This document shows positions 8,632 to 17,357 of a stretch of DNA of 64,000 nucleotides, in pieces. The notes under the pieces were generated by a model that saw only the letters and a list, made by a program, of their open reading frames with translations, did not search any database and was not told where the DNA came from. Both the position numbers and the translations under genes were made by a program. The stretch is from DATHGT01 sp035317605 (GTDB lineage Bacteria; Methylomirabilota; Methylomirabilia; Rokubacteriales; CSP1-6). Within the stretch, counting starts at the first letter, position 1. Each line of letters opens with the position of its first letter. The stretch is taken from contig DATHGT010000209.1 in assembly GCA_035317605.1 (NCBI GenBank), positions 42,308 to 106,307 on the forward strand, given 5' to 3'.

Positions 8632-9063
8632 ATGCCGACGCCGATGCCGAAGGAGAACGAGATCGAACGCAAGTGGTACGTCGTGGACGCGGAGGGAAAG
8701 GTGCTGGGGCGCCTGGCCACCCGTGTCGCGACGATTCTGAGGGGCAAGCACAAGCCTCTGTTCGCTCCGCACCTCGACGTCGGTGACCACGTGGTGGTCC
8801 TCAATGCCGAGAAGATCCACCTGACCGGGCGCAAGCTCCAGAACAAGCAGTACCGCTGGCACACCGGCTACATCGGCGGGCTCCGCGAGGTGAGCGCGGA
8901 GAAGATGTTGAAGACCCATCCGGAGCGCATGATCGAGTGGGCCGTGCAGGGCATGCTTCCCAAGAACCGACTGGGCCGGGCCATGGCCAAGAAGCTCAAG
9001 GTGTATCGCGGGGCCGCGCATCCGCACCAGGCGCAGCAGCCTCAAGAGTTGGAGATCAAGTGA
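8632..9063 (+). CDS. rplM: 50S ribosomal protein L13
   Basis: Component of the large ribosomal subunit and an early assembly protein. 143 aa with the family core: KWYVVDAEGKVLGRLATRVA, LRGKHKP, GDHVVVLNAEKIHLTG, then WHTGYIGGLRE and the signature WAVQGMLPKNRLGRAMAKKLKVYRG. A GAAGGGGAG ribosome binding site lies just before ATG 8632. As in most bacteria it is paired with rpsI, here with a 1-base TGATG overlap. A consensus promoter precedes it. Confidence 0.98.
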   Translation: MPTPMPKENEIERKWYVVDAEGKVLGRLATRVATILRGKHKPLFAPHLDVGDHVVVLNAEKIHLTGRKLQNKQYRWHTGYIGGLREVSAEKMLKTHPERMIEWAVQGMLPKNRLGRAMAKKLKVYRGAAHPHQAQQPQELEIK

Positions 9064-9458
9064 TGGCGGTCATCGATCGTTTCTACGGCACCGGACGTCG
9101 CAAGACCTCGGTGGCGCGCGTCTGGGTGCGCCCCGGGCCGGGCCGCATCGTGGTGAACCGCCGCTCGTTCGAGAACTACTTCCCGCGCGAAACCCTGCGC
9201 ATGATCATCGCGCAGCCGCTGCAGATCACGAACACGCACGGCCAGTTCGACGTCATCGCGACGGTCGAAGGCGGCGGTCCCTCCGGTCAGGCGGGCGCGG
9301 TCCGCCACGGGATCGCCCGCGCGCTCGTGCGCTTCGACGACAAGCTTCGCCCGCCGCTCAAGAAGGCAGGGTTGCTGACGCGCGATCCCCGGATGCGCGA
9401 GCGCAAGAAGTACGGCCAGCCCGGCGCCCGCCAGAAGTTCCAGTACTCGAAGCGGTAG
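9063..9458 (+). CDS. rpsI: 30S ribosomal protein S9
   Basis: Small-subunit protein whose C-terminal tail reaches the P-site tRNA. 131 aa from ATG 9063, sharing one base with the rplM stop. Shows FYGTGRRKTSVARVWVRPG, the central GGGPSGQAGAVRHGIARAL, and the basic C-terminus RDPRMRERKKYGQPGARQKFQYSKR-type tail ending in the invariant SKR. An upstream in-frame extension inside rplM is not real. Confidence 0.98.
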   Translation: MAVIDRFYGTGRRKTSVARVWVRPGPGRIVVNRRSFENYFPRETLRMIIAQPLQITNTHGQFDVIATVEGGGPSGQAGAVRHGIARALVRFDDKLRPPLKKAGLLTRDPRMRERKKYGQPGARQKFQYSKR

Positions 9459-9461
9459 CGC

Positions 9462-10517
9462 ATGGCCAGGCTACGCGTCGCGGTTGCCGGGGGCAGCGGC
9501 TACATGGGGGCGGAGCTGCTGCGCGTCCTCCTCCAGCACCCCGAGGTGACACTGTCGGCGGTCACGTCCGAGCGGCAGACCGGCGAGCCGCTGGCCCGCG
9601 TCTATCCACACCTGCGCGGTCTCACGGACCTCGCCTTCAGCGATCTCGACGCCGAGCGCCTGGCCGCGTCGGCCGACGCCGTGTTCCTGGCCCTGCCCCA
9701 CATGGAGTCGCAGAAGGCGGTGCCCGTCCTGCGTCGCCGCGGCGTGCGCGTGATCGACCTGTCCGCGGACTATCGGCTGCGGGACCCCGAGGACTACACG
9801 GTCTGGTACAAGGCGCCGCACATCGATCCCGAGGGGCTGGCCGAAGCGGTGTACGGGCTGCCCGAGCTATACCGAAAGGTCATTGCGGGGGCCGGGTTGG
9901 TGGCCGCGCCAGGCTGCTATCCCACGGGGGCGGTGCTGGCCATCGCGCCGCTCCTCAAGGGCGGGCTCGCGCGCACCGACGGCATCGTCATCGACGGCAA
10001 GTCGGGGGTGACCGGGGCCGGCGCCCAGGGGCGCACGATCGATCCGATGTACCTCTTCACCGAGGCCAACGAGAACGTGCAGGCCTACGGCATCGCCACG
10101 CACCGCCACACGCCGGAGATCGAGCAGGAGCTGAGCGCGCTGGCCGGCCGGCCCGTGCGCGTGTCGTTCACGCCGCATCTGGTCCCGCTCAATCGCGGGC
10201 TCTTCACGACCGCCTCGGTGCCGCTCGCCGTCGACGCCTCCACTCCGGATCTGCTGGCCGCCTATCGTGATTTCTACGCCGACGAGCCGTTCGTCCGCGT
10301 GCACCCCGAGGGAGAACGGCCGACGACGCGCGGCGTGGTCGGCTCGAACTACTGCGACCTGACCGTCGTCGCCGACCGCCGGACCGGCCGCGCGGTGTGC
10401 GTGTCGGCCATCGACAACCTCGGCAAGGGGGGCTCGGCCAACGGCGTCCAGAACCTCAACGTGATGTTCGGTTGGAACGAGCGGACCGGACTGTCCGCCC
10501 CACCCGTGTACCCATGA
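9462..10517 (+). CDS. argC: N-acetyl-gamma-glutamyl-phosphate reductase
   Basis: Third step of arginine synthesis: NADPH-dependent reduction of N-acetylglutamyl phosphate to the semialdehyde. 351 aa. The N-terminal Rossmann motif is VAVAGGSGYMGAELLRVL. The catalytic Cys is C152 in AAPGCYPTG, and HRHTPEIEQEL carries the active-site His region. KSGVTGAGA and DNLGKGGSANGVQNLN are conserved substrate-loop segments. It starts three bases after rpsI and overlaps argJ by ATGA, so arginine and ribosomal protein genes are probably cotranscribed. Confidence 0.97.
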   Translation: MARLRVAVAGGSGYMGAELLRVLLQHPEVTLSAVTSERQTGEPLARVYPHLRGLTDLAFSDLDAERLAASADAVFLALPHMESQKAVPVLRRRGVRVIDLSADYRLRDPEDYTVWYKAPHIDPEGLAEAVYGLPELYRKVIAGAGLVAAPGCYPTGAVLAIAPLLKGGLARTDGIVIDGKSGVTGAGAQGRTIDPMYLFTEANENVQAYGIATHRHTPEIEQELSALAGRPVRVSFTPHLVPLNRGLFTTASVPLAVDASTPDLLAAYRDFYADEPFVRVHPEGERPTTRGVVGSNYCDLTVVADRRTGRAVCVSAIDNLGKGGSANGVQNLNVMFGWNERTGLSAPPVYP

Positions 10518-11728
10518 CCGAGCTCGAATGGCTCGAGGGTGGGGTGACCGCGGTCCCCGGTATTCTGGCGGGGGGCCTGGCCGCCGGCATCAAGCCCAGC
10601 GGAAAGAAGGACCTCGCGCTCGTCTATTCGCCCACGCCGGCGCGGGCGGCCGCCGTCTTCACCTCGAACCAGGTCAAGGGCGCGCCCGTCCTGGTCTCGA
10701 TGGAGCACGTCCGCAGCGGGGTGGCCCAGGCCATCGTCGCCTCCAGCGGGTGCGCGAACGTGTGCACGGGCGAGCAGGGCGTGCGCGACGCCCGCGAGAT
10801 GACCAAGCTCGTCGGCGAGCTCCTGCGCATTCCCGCCAAGCACGTCTTGATCGCGGCGACCGGGGTCATCGGCGTCCCCATGCCGATGGACCGCGTCCGC
10901 ACCGCGTTGCCCAAGCTCGTCAAGGCGCTCTCACCTCAGGGTGGGCGAGCCGCGGCCGAGGCGATCATGACCACGGACACGCGGCCGAAGGAAGCGGCCC
11001 TGCGTGTCGAGGTGGGGGGACGTCCGGTCACCATCGGCGGGATCGCCAAGGGCGTGGCCATGCTCGAGCCGCACCTGGCCACCATGTTCTGCTTCGTGGC
11101 CACCGACGTGGTGATCGCCCCGGACGCGCTGCGCACGGTGGTCCGCCGCGCGGTCGAGGGCACGTTCAACCGGGTCACCGTCGACGGCGATCAGTCCACC
11201 AGCGACACCGTCGCCGTGCTCGCCAACGGGATCGCCGAGAACGCGCCGCTGGAGCCGGGGGCCCGCGGGTTCAGCGCGTTCGCGCGCGCCCTCGAGGCGC
11301 TCATGCAACGGCTCGCCCGCATGCTGGTGGCCGACGGCGAGGGCGCGACCCGACTCGTGACCGTCGCCGTGCGCGGGGCCGCCACGCGCCGGGACGCCTT
11401 GATCGCGGCGCGGACCGTGGCGAACTCACCGCTGGTCAAGACCGCGATCTCGGGCATGGATCCGAACTGGGGCCGGATCATGATGGCCCTCGGCCGATCG
11501 GCCGCGCGGGTCGACCAGCAGCGGGTCACCATCGCCTTCGACGACGAGCCCCTGGTCGAGCAGGGCATGCTCAGGGAAGGCGCGCGCATCGGCCGGATCC
11601 GCGAGATCATGGGAAGACCGGAATACGCGATCACCATCGACCTCGGCCTGGGCCGGGGCGAGGACCGCGTCTGGACGTGCGACCTCTCGGAGGAGTACGT
11701 CCGACTCAACGCCAAGTACACGACGTAA
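10514..11728 (+). CDS. argJ: Glutamate N-acetyltransferase / amino-acid N-acetyltransferase
   Basis: ArgJ moves acetyl from N-acetylornithine to glutamate, recycling the acetyl group in arginine synthesis; bifunctional forms also use acetyl-CoA. 404 aa from ATG 10514. Seen are GILAGGLAAGIKPSGKKDLAL, SSGCANVCTGEQG, AATGVIGVPMPM and GNW-type DPNWGRIMMALGRS. The protein self-cleaves before a threonine. Here the site is HLATMFCF with T190, a slight variant of the usual ATML. DGDQSTSDTV is conserved in the active site. The start is in the argC stop. Whether it is mono- or bifunctional cannot be told. Confidence 0.97.
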   Translation: MTELEWLEGGVTAVPGILAGGLAAGIKPSGKKDLALVYSPTPARAAAVFTSNQVKGAPVLVSMEHVRSGVAQAIVASSGCANVCTGEQGVRDAREMTKLVGELLRIPAKHVLIAATGVIGVPMPMDRVRTALPKLVKALSPQGGRAAAEAIMTTDTRPKEAALRVEVGGRPVTIGGIAKGVAMLEPHLATMFCFVATDVVIAPDALRTVVRRAVEGTFNRVTVDGDQSTSDTVAVLANGIAENAPLEPGARGFSAFARALEALMQRLARMLVADGEGATRLVTVAVRGAATRRDALIAARTVANSPLVKTAISGMDPNWGRIMMALGRSAARVDQQRVTIAFDDEPLVEQGMLREGARIGRIREIMGRPEYAITIDLGLGRGEDRVWTCDLSEEYVRLNAKYTT

Positions 11729-11810
11729 TTCATCCAACCCGCACGCCGCGCACGTCGGTGCCGGGGGACGACCCCGGACGCGCGGCGGAGGCGAACCGAC
11801 AGGAGGAACG

Positions 11811-12566
11811 ATGGCCGCACTGACGATGAAGGAGCTGCTCGAAGCCGGCGTCCACTTCGGACACCAGACCAAGCGCTGGAACCCCAAGATGCAGAAGTAC
11901 ATCTTCGGGGAGCGCAACGGCATCTACATCATCGACCTGCAGAAGACGCTCAAGAAGTTCCGCGAAGCCTACGCCGCCGTCCGCGAGCTCGCCGCCGGTG
12001 GTGGGACCGTCCTGTTCATCGGCACCAAGAAGCAGGCCCAGGACACCGTGTTCGACGAGGCCAACCGCTGCGCGATGTTCTACGTCAACCAGCGCTGGCT
12101 GGGCGGCACCCTCACGAACTTCGAGACCATCCGCAAGTCGATCGCGCGCCTCAAGAAGATCGAGGAGATGAAGGAAGCGGGCGAGTACGAGCGCCTGCCC
12201 AAGAAGGAAGCGCTCGAGCTCGACCGCGAGCGGCTGAAGCTCGAGAAGGCCCTGATCGGCATCAAGTCCATGGAGACGCTGCCCTCGGCCGTGTTCATCA
12301 TCGATCCGCGCAAGGAGAAGATCGCGGTGGCCGAGGCCCAGCGGCTGGGCATCCCCATCGTCGCGATCGTCGACACCAACTGCGATCCCACGGGCATCGA
12401 CTATCCCGTGCCCGGCAACGACGACGCGATCCGCGCGGTGCGGCTCATCACCTCGCGCATCGCCGACGCGATCCTCGAGGGCCGCGGCACCCTGAACAAG
12501 GACGAGACCGACGAGGGGGCCGAGCCGGAGCCGGCGGTCGAGGTCGAGGCCGAGGTGGAGGCCTAG
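11811..12566 (+). CDS. rpsB: 30S ribosomal protein S2
   Basis: Small-subunit protein S2, 251 aa. The core includes MKELLEAGVHFGHQTKRWNPKM, YIIDLQKT, VLFIGTKKQAQD, YVNQRWLGGTLTNF and VFIIDPRKEKIAVAEA, then IPIVAIVDTNCDP and PGNDDAIRAV. The C-terminal 25 residues are a Glu/Ala/Val-rich tail. A strong AGGAGG ribosome binding site precedes ATG 11811. It begins the classic rpsB-tsf-pyrH-frr order. No clear promoter is seen in the 82-base gap after argJ. Confidence 0.98.
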   Translation: MAALTMKELLEAGVHFGHQTKRWNPKMQKYIFGERNGIYIIDLQKTLKKFREAYAAVRELAAGGGTVLFIGTKKQAQDTVFDEANRCAMFYVNQRWLGGTLTNFETIRKSIARLKKIEEMKEAGEYERLPKKEALELDRERLKLEKALIGIKSMETLPSAVFIIDPRKEKIAVAEAQRLGIPIVAIVDTNCDPTGIDYPVPGNDDAIRAVRLITSRIADAILEGRGTLNKDETDEGAEPEPAVEVEAEVEA

Positions 12567-12569
12567 CGC

Positions 12570-13175
12570 ATGGCGTCGAGCGCCCAGCACGTCAAGGAGT
12601 TGCGCGATCGGACCGGCGCCGGCGTCATGGACTGCAAGGAAGCGCTGCAGGCCAGCCAGGGCGACCTCGAGACGGCGGTGGAGTACCTGCGCAAGAAGGG
12701 CGTCGCGGGGGCGGCCAAGCGCGCCCAGCGCGAGGTGAAGGAAGGCGTGATCGGGTCGTACATCCACGCCGGGTCGAAGCTCGGCGTACTCGTGGAAGTC
12801 GACTGCGAGACCGACTTCGTCGCCCGCACCGATGACTTCCAGACCCTGGTCAAGGATCTCGCCATGCAGGTGGCGGCCGCGAACCCGTCCTACGTGAGTC
12901 GCGAGGACGTGCCCGCCACCGTGCTCGAGAAGGAGCGGGAGATCTACCGCGAGCAGATGGTCGACCAGAAGAAGCCGCCCCAGATCGTGGACAAGATCAT
13001 CGAGGGCAAGCTCGAGAAGTTCTTCACCGAGCAGTGCCTGATGGAACAGGCGTTCATCAAGGACGCCAGCGGCACCATGAAGGTGAAGGACCTGGTGGAC
13101 GCGGTCAACGCGAAGACCCGCGAGCGCGTGGTCATCAAGCGGTTCGCGCGGTTCCAGGTCGGCGAGGGCGGTTAG
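12570..13175 (+). CDS. tsf: Translation elongation factor Ts (short form)
   Basis: Guanine nucleotide exchange factor for EF-Tu. 201 aa, the compact form with one core subdomain as in Thermus, not a truncation. The N-terminal UBA-like domain reads VKELRDRTGAGVMDCKEAL. The TDFVARTDDF motif that inserts beside the EF-Tu Mg site is at about residues 82-91. It starts three bases after rpsB. Confidence 0.97.
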   Translation: MASSAQHVKELRDRTGAGVMDCKEALQASQGDLETAVEYLRKKGVAGAAKRAQREVKEGVIGSYIHAGSKLGVLVEVDCETDFVARTDDFQTLVKDLAMQVAAANPSYVSREDVPATVLEKEREIYREQMVDQKKPPQIVDKIIEGKLEKFFTEQCLMEQAFIKDASGTMKVKDLVDAVNAKTRERVVIKRFARFQVGEGG

Positions 13176-13177
13176 CG

Positions 13178-13912
13178 TTGGGGGCGGAAGCGGAACCGCC
13201 CCGCCCGGTGTACCGCCGCGTCGTGTTGAAGCTCTCCGGTGAAGCGCTGGCCGGGAGCGTCGGGTACGGCATCGATCCGCCGGTGCTCGAGCGCATCGCC
13301 GCCGAGATCCGCGACGTGATCGATCTCCGGGTCGAGCTGGCCATCGTCATCGGCGGGGGCAATATCTTTCGCGGCATCGCCGCCAGTGCCGGCGGCATGG
13401 ACCGCGCCACCGCGGACTACATGGGCATGCTGGCGACGATCATCAACGCGCTGGCCCTCCAGGACGCGCTCGAGAAAGCCGGGCTGCAGACGCGGGTACT
13501 CTCGGCCATCGAGATGCGGGCGGTGGCCGAGCCCTACATCCGCCGGCGCGCCATCCGGCATCTCGAGAAGGGACGGGTGGTGATCTTCGCCGCCGGCACC
13601 GGCAACCCGTTCTTCACCACCGACACCGCCGGCGCGCTCCGGGCCATCGAGATCGGCGCGGACGCGATCATCAAGGCGACCAAGGTCGACGGTATCTATT
13701 CGTCGGATCCCAAGTTCGACGCCGGCGCCGAGCGCCTGGCCCGCACGACCTACATCGAGGTGCTGAGCCGCCGGTTGCAGGTGATGGACACCACCGCGAT
13801 CTCCCTGTGCATGGAGAACGGGCTGCCGATCATCGTGTTCGACCTGACGCTGCCCGGGAACATCAAGCGGATCGTGCTCGGCGAGCCGGTCGGCTCGATC
13901 GTCTCGGCGTGA
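13178..13912 (+). CDS. pyrH: UMP kinase
   Basis: Phosphorylates UMP to UDP; bacterial-type amino acid kinase fold. From TTG 13178 the product is 244 aa and shows VVLKLSGEAL, IVIGGGNIFRG, DYMGMLATIINALALQDALE, GRVVIFAAGTGNPFFTTDTAGALRA-type nucleotide site segments and KVDGIYSSDPK. The start is chosen because the TTG lies two bases after tsf and follows GAGGGCGG at suitable distance. A GTG at 13208, just before YRRVVLKLSG, is the alternative. A much longer frame into tsf is not credible. Confidence 0.95.
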   Translation: MGAEAEPPRPVYRRVVLKLSGEALAGSVGYGIDPPVLERIAAEIRDVIDLRVELAIVIGGGNIFRGIAASAGGMDRATADYMGMLATIINALALQDALEKAGLQTRVLSAIEMRAVAEPYIRRRAIRHLEKGRVVIFAAGTGNPFFTTDTAGALRAIEIGADAIIKATKVDGIYSSDPKFDAGAERLARTTYIEVLSRRLQVMDTTAISLCMENGLPIIVFDLTLPGNIKRIVLGEPVGSIVSA

Positions 13913-13926
13913 GCGGAGAAACGACC

Positions 13927-14481
13927 ATGCAGGATCTTCTGAAAGATCTCGAGGGCAGGATGACCACCGCCATCGACTCGCTGACCCGGGAGCTGGTCTC
14001 GGTGCGGACCGGCCGGGCGTCGGCCGCGCTCCTCGACACGATCCGCGTGGACTATTACGGCACGCCGACCCCGGTCAACCAGATGGCCTCGGTCTCGGTG
14101 CCCGACGCCCGCACGCTGCTGATCCAGCCGTGGGAAGCCACCCAGCTCCAGGCCATCGAGAAGGCGATCAACAAATCGGACCTCGGACTCAATCCCGCCA
14201 ACGACGGCAAGCTCATCCGCCTCACGATGCCGACCTTGACCGAAGAGCGGCGCAAGCAGCTCGCCAAGACCGTCCACAAGATCGCGGAGGAGGGGCGCGT
14301 CGCGATCCGGAACGTCCGGCGCGAGGCGAACGACAAGCTGAAGGCGATGTCCAAGGACAAGAAGGTGTCCGAGGACGAGGAGCGCCGCGGTCACGATCAG
14401 ATCCAGAAGACGACCGACCGTTTCGTGGCGAAGGTCGACGAGCTGCTCAAGAAGAAGGAGCAGGAGATCCTCTCGTTTTAG
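13927..14481 (+). CDS. frr: Ribosome recycling factor
   Basis: Splits post-termination ribosomes together with EF-G. 184 aa, standard size. Shows the conserved LTRELVSVRTGRASAALLD, YYGTPTPVNQMA, IQPWEATQL, IEKAINKSDLGLNP and LTEERRKQLAKTVHKIAEEGRVAIRN segments of the three-helix bundle. ATG 13927 has GCGGAGAAA upstream. It follows pyrH by 14 bases, as in most bacteria. Confidence 0.98.
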   Translation: MQDLLKDLEGRMTTAIDSLTRELVSVRTGRASAALLDTIRVDYYGTPTPVNQMASVSVPDARTLLIQPWEATQLQAIEKAINKSDLGLNPANDGKLIRLTMPTLTEERRKQLAKTVHKIAEEGRVAIRNVRREANDKLKAMSKDKKVSEDEERRGHDQIQKTTDRFVAKVDELLKKKEQEILSF

Positions 14482-14495
14482 TAAGATGAGCGCGC

Positions 14496-15332
14496 ATGGC
14501 CCTCAATCCGATTGACGAGTTGGGGGGCCCCGACATGGCCCCCCAACCCCCCCAACGCTCGTTGCGCCCCGGCAAAGCCGGGGCGCTCCTCGAATCTCTC
14601 GGCGAGCGGGAGCTGCTGGAGATCGTCCGGTCCCAACCGCTCCCGACGCACGTGGCCATCATCATGGACGGCAACGGGCGCTGGGCCACGCGTCGGGGAT
14701 TCCCTCGCGTGGCCGGCCACCGCGAAGGCGTCAAGACCGCCCGCGCCGTGTTCCGCGCCGCCGAAGAGCTGGGGCTGCGCTACCTGACCCTCTACGCCTT
14801 CTCCACCGAGAACTGGACGCGGCCGGAGGACGAGGTCTCAACCCTCATGCGGCTGCTCGAGGAGGCCATCGTCCGCGAGCTGCCCGAGCTGATGTCGCGC
14901 AACGTCCGGCTGCGCGTGCTCGGCCGCTCCCACGGCGTGCCGCTGGCCGTCCGGCGCGGCATCGACCGGGTGGTCGCCGCGACCGAGCACAATAGTGGGC
15001 TGAACCTCATGATGGCGTTCAACTACGGGGGACGCGAGGAGCTGCTCGACGCCTTTCGCGCGCTCGCCGAGAAGGTGCGGGCGGGCGAGCTGAGCCCCGC
15101 GGACATTTCCGAGGAGCACATCACTCGCGCGCTGTACACGGACGGCATTCCCGACCCCGACCTCCTCATCCGTACCAGCGGCGAGATGCGGGTGTCGAAT
15201 TTCCTCCTGTGGCAGATCGCCTACACCGAGCTGTGGGTCACCCCCACGATGTGGCCGGACTTCGGCCCCCTCGAGCTCTATCGCGCGCTCGCCGATTTCC
15301 AGCACCGGACGCGCCGCTTCGGTGGGGTGTGA
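14496..15332 (+). CDS. uppS: Isoprenyl (undecaprenyl) diphosphate synthase
   Basis: Cis-prenyltransferase that makes the lipid carrier for peptidoglycan and glycans. 278 aa. The active-site motif HVAIIMDGNGRWA is at residues 52-64, with HREGVKTARAVF, LTLYAFSTENWTRP, FNYGGREELLDA and DLLIRTSGEMRVSNFLLWQ later. Family members usually begin about 10-25 residues before the DGNGRW motif. Here residues about 8-32 are translated from a dispersed hairpin repeat (14517-14591), giving a Pro/Arg-rich leader. No in-frame start lies between the repeat and the catalytic core, so initiation is at ATG 14496 or at M14 (14535) inside the repeat. It overlaps cdsA. Confidence 0.96.
   Translation: MALNPIDELGGPDMAPQPPQRSLRPGKAGALLESLGERELLEIVRSQPLPTHVAIIMDGNGRWATRRGFPRVAGHREGVKTARAVFRAAEELGLRYLTLYAFSTENWTRPEDEVSTLMRLLEEAIVRELPELMSRNVRLRVLGRSHGVPLAVRRGIDRVVAATEHNSGLNLMMAFNYGGREELLDAFRALAEKVRAGELSPADISEEHITRALYTDGIPDPDLLIRTSGEMRVSNFLLWQIAYTELWVTPTMWPDFGPLELYRALADFQHRTRRFGGV
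14517..14591 (-). repeat. Dispersed two-hairpin repeat, copy A (inside uppS, inverted)
   Basis: Hairpin II: GGGGGGCC (14522-14529) pairs with GGCCCCCC (14537-14544). Hairpin I: GCGCCCCGGC (14564-14573) pairs with GCCGGGGCGC (14577-14586) around an AAA loop. Read on the minus strand it matches copy B at 18736-18807 almost throughout, in the order hairpin I, ACGAGCGTT, a G-rich run, hairpin II. It lies within the uppS coding frame. Confidence 0.85.
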
Positions 15333-16188
15333 CGTGGCCGCGGTGGTGGCCGTGCCGACGCCACCGTCCGCGGGGCTGCCGGTGACGCTGCTCAAGCGCG
15401 CGGCGACGGCCGCGGTGGGCATCCCCCTCTTCGTCTGGATCGTGATGGGGGCGCCCCGCGCGCTCTTCGTGCTCCTCGTGGTCGCGCTCAGCGGCATCGC
15501 CGCCTGGGAGCTGCTGCGCATGGTCGAGCGCGCCGGACGCCGCGGCTACTCGCGGGTCGGCGTGGTGGGCGCGGTGGCGGTGACCGCGAGCTTCGCGATG
15601 CCGGGCCTGCCGGGGGTCACCGCTTTCGTGCTCGCGCTCGCCGTCGCCACCGTCCTCAGCGTGCCCGTGTGGACCGGCGACGCCGCCGCCCTCGAGCCCG
15701 TGTCGACCACGATGCTCGCCATCGTCTACGTCGGCTGGCTGCTCGGTCACGGGGTCGCCTTCGAGACGCGCTCGGACGGCGCGGCCCTGGTGCTGTTCCT
15801 CGTCGGCACCACGTGGGCCGGCGAGTCGGCGGCCTACGCCGTCGGTTCGCTCGTCGGTCGTCACCAGCTCGCCCCGGCGGTCAGCCCGCACAAGACCGTG
15901 GAAGGTGCCGTGGGTCAGCTCGCGGTCTCGACCATCGTCGCCGCCGCGCTCGGGGCATGGCTCTTGCCCCACTGGTCGATGTCGACAGCGATCGTCGCCG
16001 GGGTCATGCTGGGAATCGTGGGACAGATTGGTGATCTCGTGGAGTCGGTGATCAAGCGAAGCCTGGGAGCCAAGGACACCGGAGGTCTCATCCCGGGGCA
16101 CGGGGGCGTCCTCGACCGTCTCGACGGGCTCATGTTCAACGCCCCGGCGTTGTTCTACTACGCGAGTTGGGTCGGAGGACGCGGATGA
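15322..16188 (+). CDS. cdsA: Phosphatidate cytidylyltransferase (CDP-diglyceride synthase)
   Basis: Makes CDP-diacylglycerol from phosphatidate and CTP, the branch point of phospholipid synthesis. 288 aa integral membrane protein with about eight hydrophobic helices. Shows WAGESAAYAVGSLVGRHQLAP, SPHKTVEGAVGQ, and the family signature SVIKRSLGAKDTGGLIPGHG followed by VLDRLDGL, which holds the catalytic acidic residues. GTG 15322 overlaps uppS by 11 bases; GTG 15334 is an alternative. It ends in an ATGA overlap with dxr. Confidence 0.95.
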   Translation: MGCDVAAVVAVPTPPSAGLPVTLLKRAATAAVGIPLFVWIVMGAPRALFVLLVVALSGIAAWELLRMVERAGRRGYSRVGVVGAVAVTASFAMPGLPGVTAFVLALAVATVLSVPVWTGDAAALEPVSTTMLAIVYVGWLLGHGVAFETRSDGAALVLFLVGTTWAGESAAYAVGSLVGRHQLAPAVSPHKTVEGAVGQLAVSTIVAAALGAWLLPHWSMSTAIVAGVMLGIVGQIGDLVESVIKRSLGAKDTGGLIPGHGGVLDRLDGLMFNAPALFYYASWVGGRG

Positions 16189-17357
16189 AGCGGGTGACGT
16201 TGCTGGGCGGCACCGGCTCGATCGGGCTTCGCGCGCTCGAGCTGGTCTCGAGCTTCCCGGAGGAATTCGCGATCGCCGGCTTCGCGGCGCGGGGATCGAA
16301 CGTCGAGTTGATCGCGGACCTGTGCCGGAAGTATTCACCCCAGGCCGTGGCGTTGCTGGATCCGGCCGCCGTGGATCGGCTGGCCGCGTTGCTGCCGCGG
16401 CCGCGACCGGATCTGCTGGCCGGAGCCGACGGTCTGGTGAGTCTCACGCGCGACGTCGACGCCGACATCGTGCTGTCCGCGCTCGTCGGTGGGGCCGGAC
16501 TGCTGCCGACGATGGCGGCCATCGAGGCCGGCCGTCCCGTGGCCCTCGCCAACAAAGAGACGCTCGTGATGGCCGGGAGCTTGATGACGGCCGCGGCCCG
16601 GCGCCGGGGCGTCGCGCTCCTTCCCGTCGACTCGGAGCACAGCGCGATCTTCCAGTGTCTCTGCGGCCACAATCGCGCCGACGTGCACCGCATCCTGCTG
16701 ACGAGCTCGGGCGGTCCCTTCCGCGAGCTGCCGCGCGCGGCCTTCGCGTCCGTGACCGTCGAGGACGCGCTTCGCCATCCGACGTGGAAGATGGGTCCGA
16801 AGATCACCATCGACTCGGCCACGCTGATGAACAAGGGGCTCGAGATCATCGAAGCGCGCTGGCTGTTCGACGTCGCGCCGGACCAGGTCCAGGTGGTCGT
16901 CCACCCGCAGTCGATCGTTCACTCCATGGTCGAGTACATCGACGGGGTCGTCATGGCCCAGCTCGGCGTCGCCGACATGGGCGTACCGATCCTCTACGCG
17001 CTCACCTATCCGGAGCGCCGCCCGACGCCGGGGGCGCGACTCGATCTGCCGCGGGTGGGCCAGCTCACCTTCTTCGAGCCGGACGCCGAGAAGTTCCCGT
17101 GCCTGCGCCTGGCGCGGGAGGCGCTGGAGCAGGGGGGCTCGGCCCCGGTCGTGCTCAACGCCGCCAACGAGGTCGCGGTCGCGGCCTTCCTCGACCGCCG
17201 CATCGCCTTCACCCGGATCGCCGAGTTGATCGAGCGCGCGCTCGACACCATGCCCCCCAGCGAGCCGAAGGCGGTCGACGACTGCGTGGCCATCGACGCC
17301 GACGCGCGGCGCCTCGTGAACGCGCTGATCGACCAACCGATGGCGGTGGCTCGATGA
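16185..17357 (+). CDS. dxr: 1-deoxy-D-xylulose-5-phosphate reductoisomerase
   Basis: Converts DXP to MEP, the committed step of the non-mevalonate isoprenoid pathway. 390 aa from ATG 16185. The NADPH site is TLLGGTGSIG, followed by ALANKETLVMAG. Metal ligands lie in LLPVDSEHSAIFQ and KITIDSATLMNKGLEIIEA. A conserved HPQSIVHSMVEY segment and PVVLNAANEVAV close the enzyme. Together with ispG downstream and uppS upstream it makes this an isoprenoid-focused operon. Coupled to rseP by ATGA. Confidence 0.97.
   Translation: MKRVTLLGGTGSIGLRALELVSSFPEEFAIAGFAARGSNVELIADLCRKYSPQAVALLDPAAVDRLAALLPRPRPDLLAGADGLVSLTRDVDADIVLSALVGGAGLLPTMAAIEAGRPVALANKETLVMAGSLMTAAARRRGVALLPVDSEHSAIFQCLCGHNRADVHRILLTSSGGPFRELPRAAFASVTVEDALRHPTWKMGPKITIDSATLMNKGLEIIEARWLFDVAPDQVQVVVHPQSIVHSMVEYIDGVVMAQLGVADMGVPILYALTYPERRPTPGARLDLPRVGQLTFFEPDAEKFPCLRLAREALEQGGSAPVVLNAANEVAVAAFLDRRIAFTRIAELIERALDTMPPSEPKAVDDCVAIDADARRLVNALIDQPMAVAR

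Noticed and set aside
12570..13175. EF-Ts considered truncated at 201 aa
   Set aside because: The compact one-core form is normal in several lineages, and the reading frame ends naturally with conserved C-terminal helix sequence.
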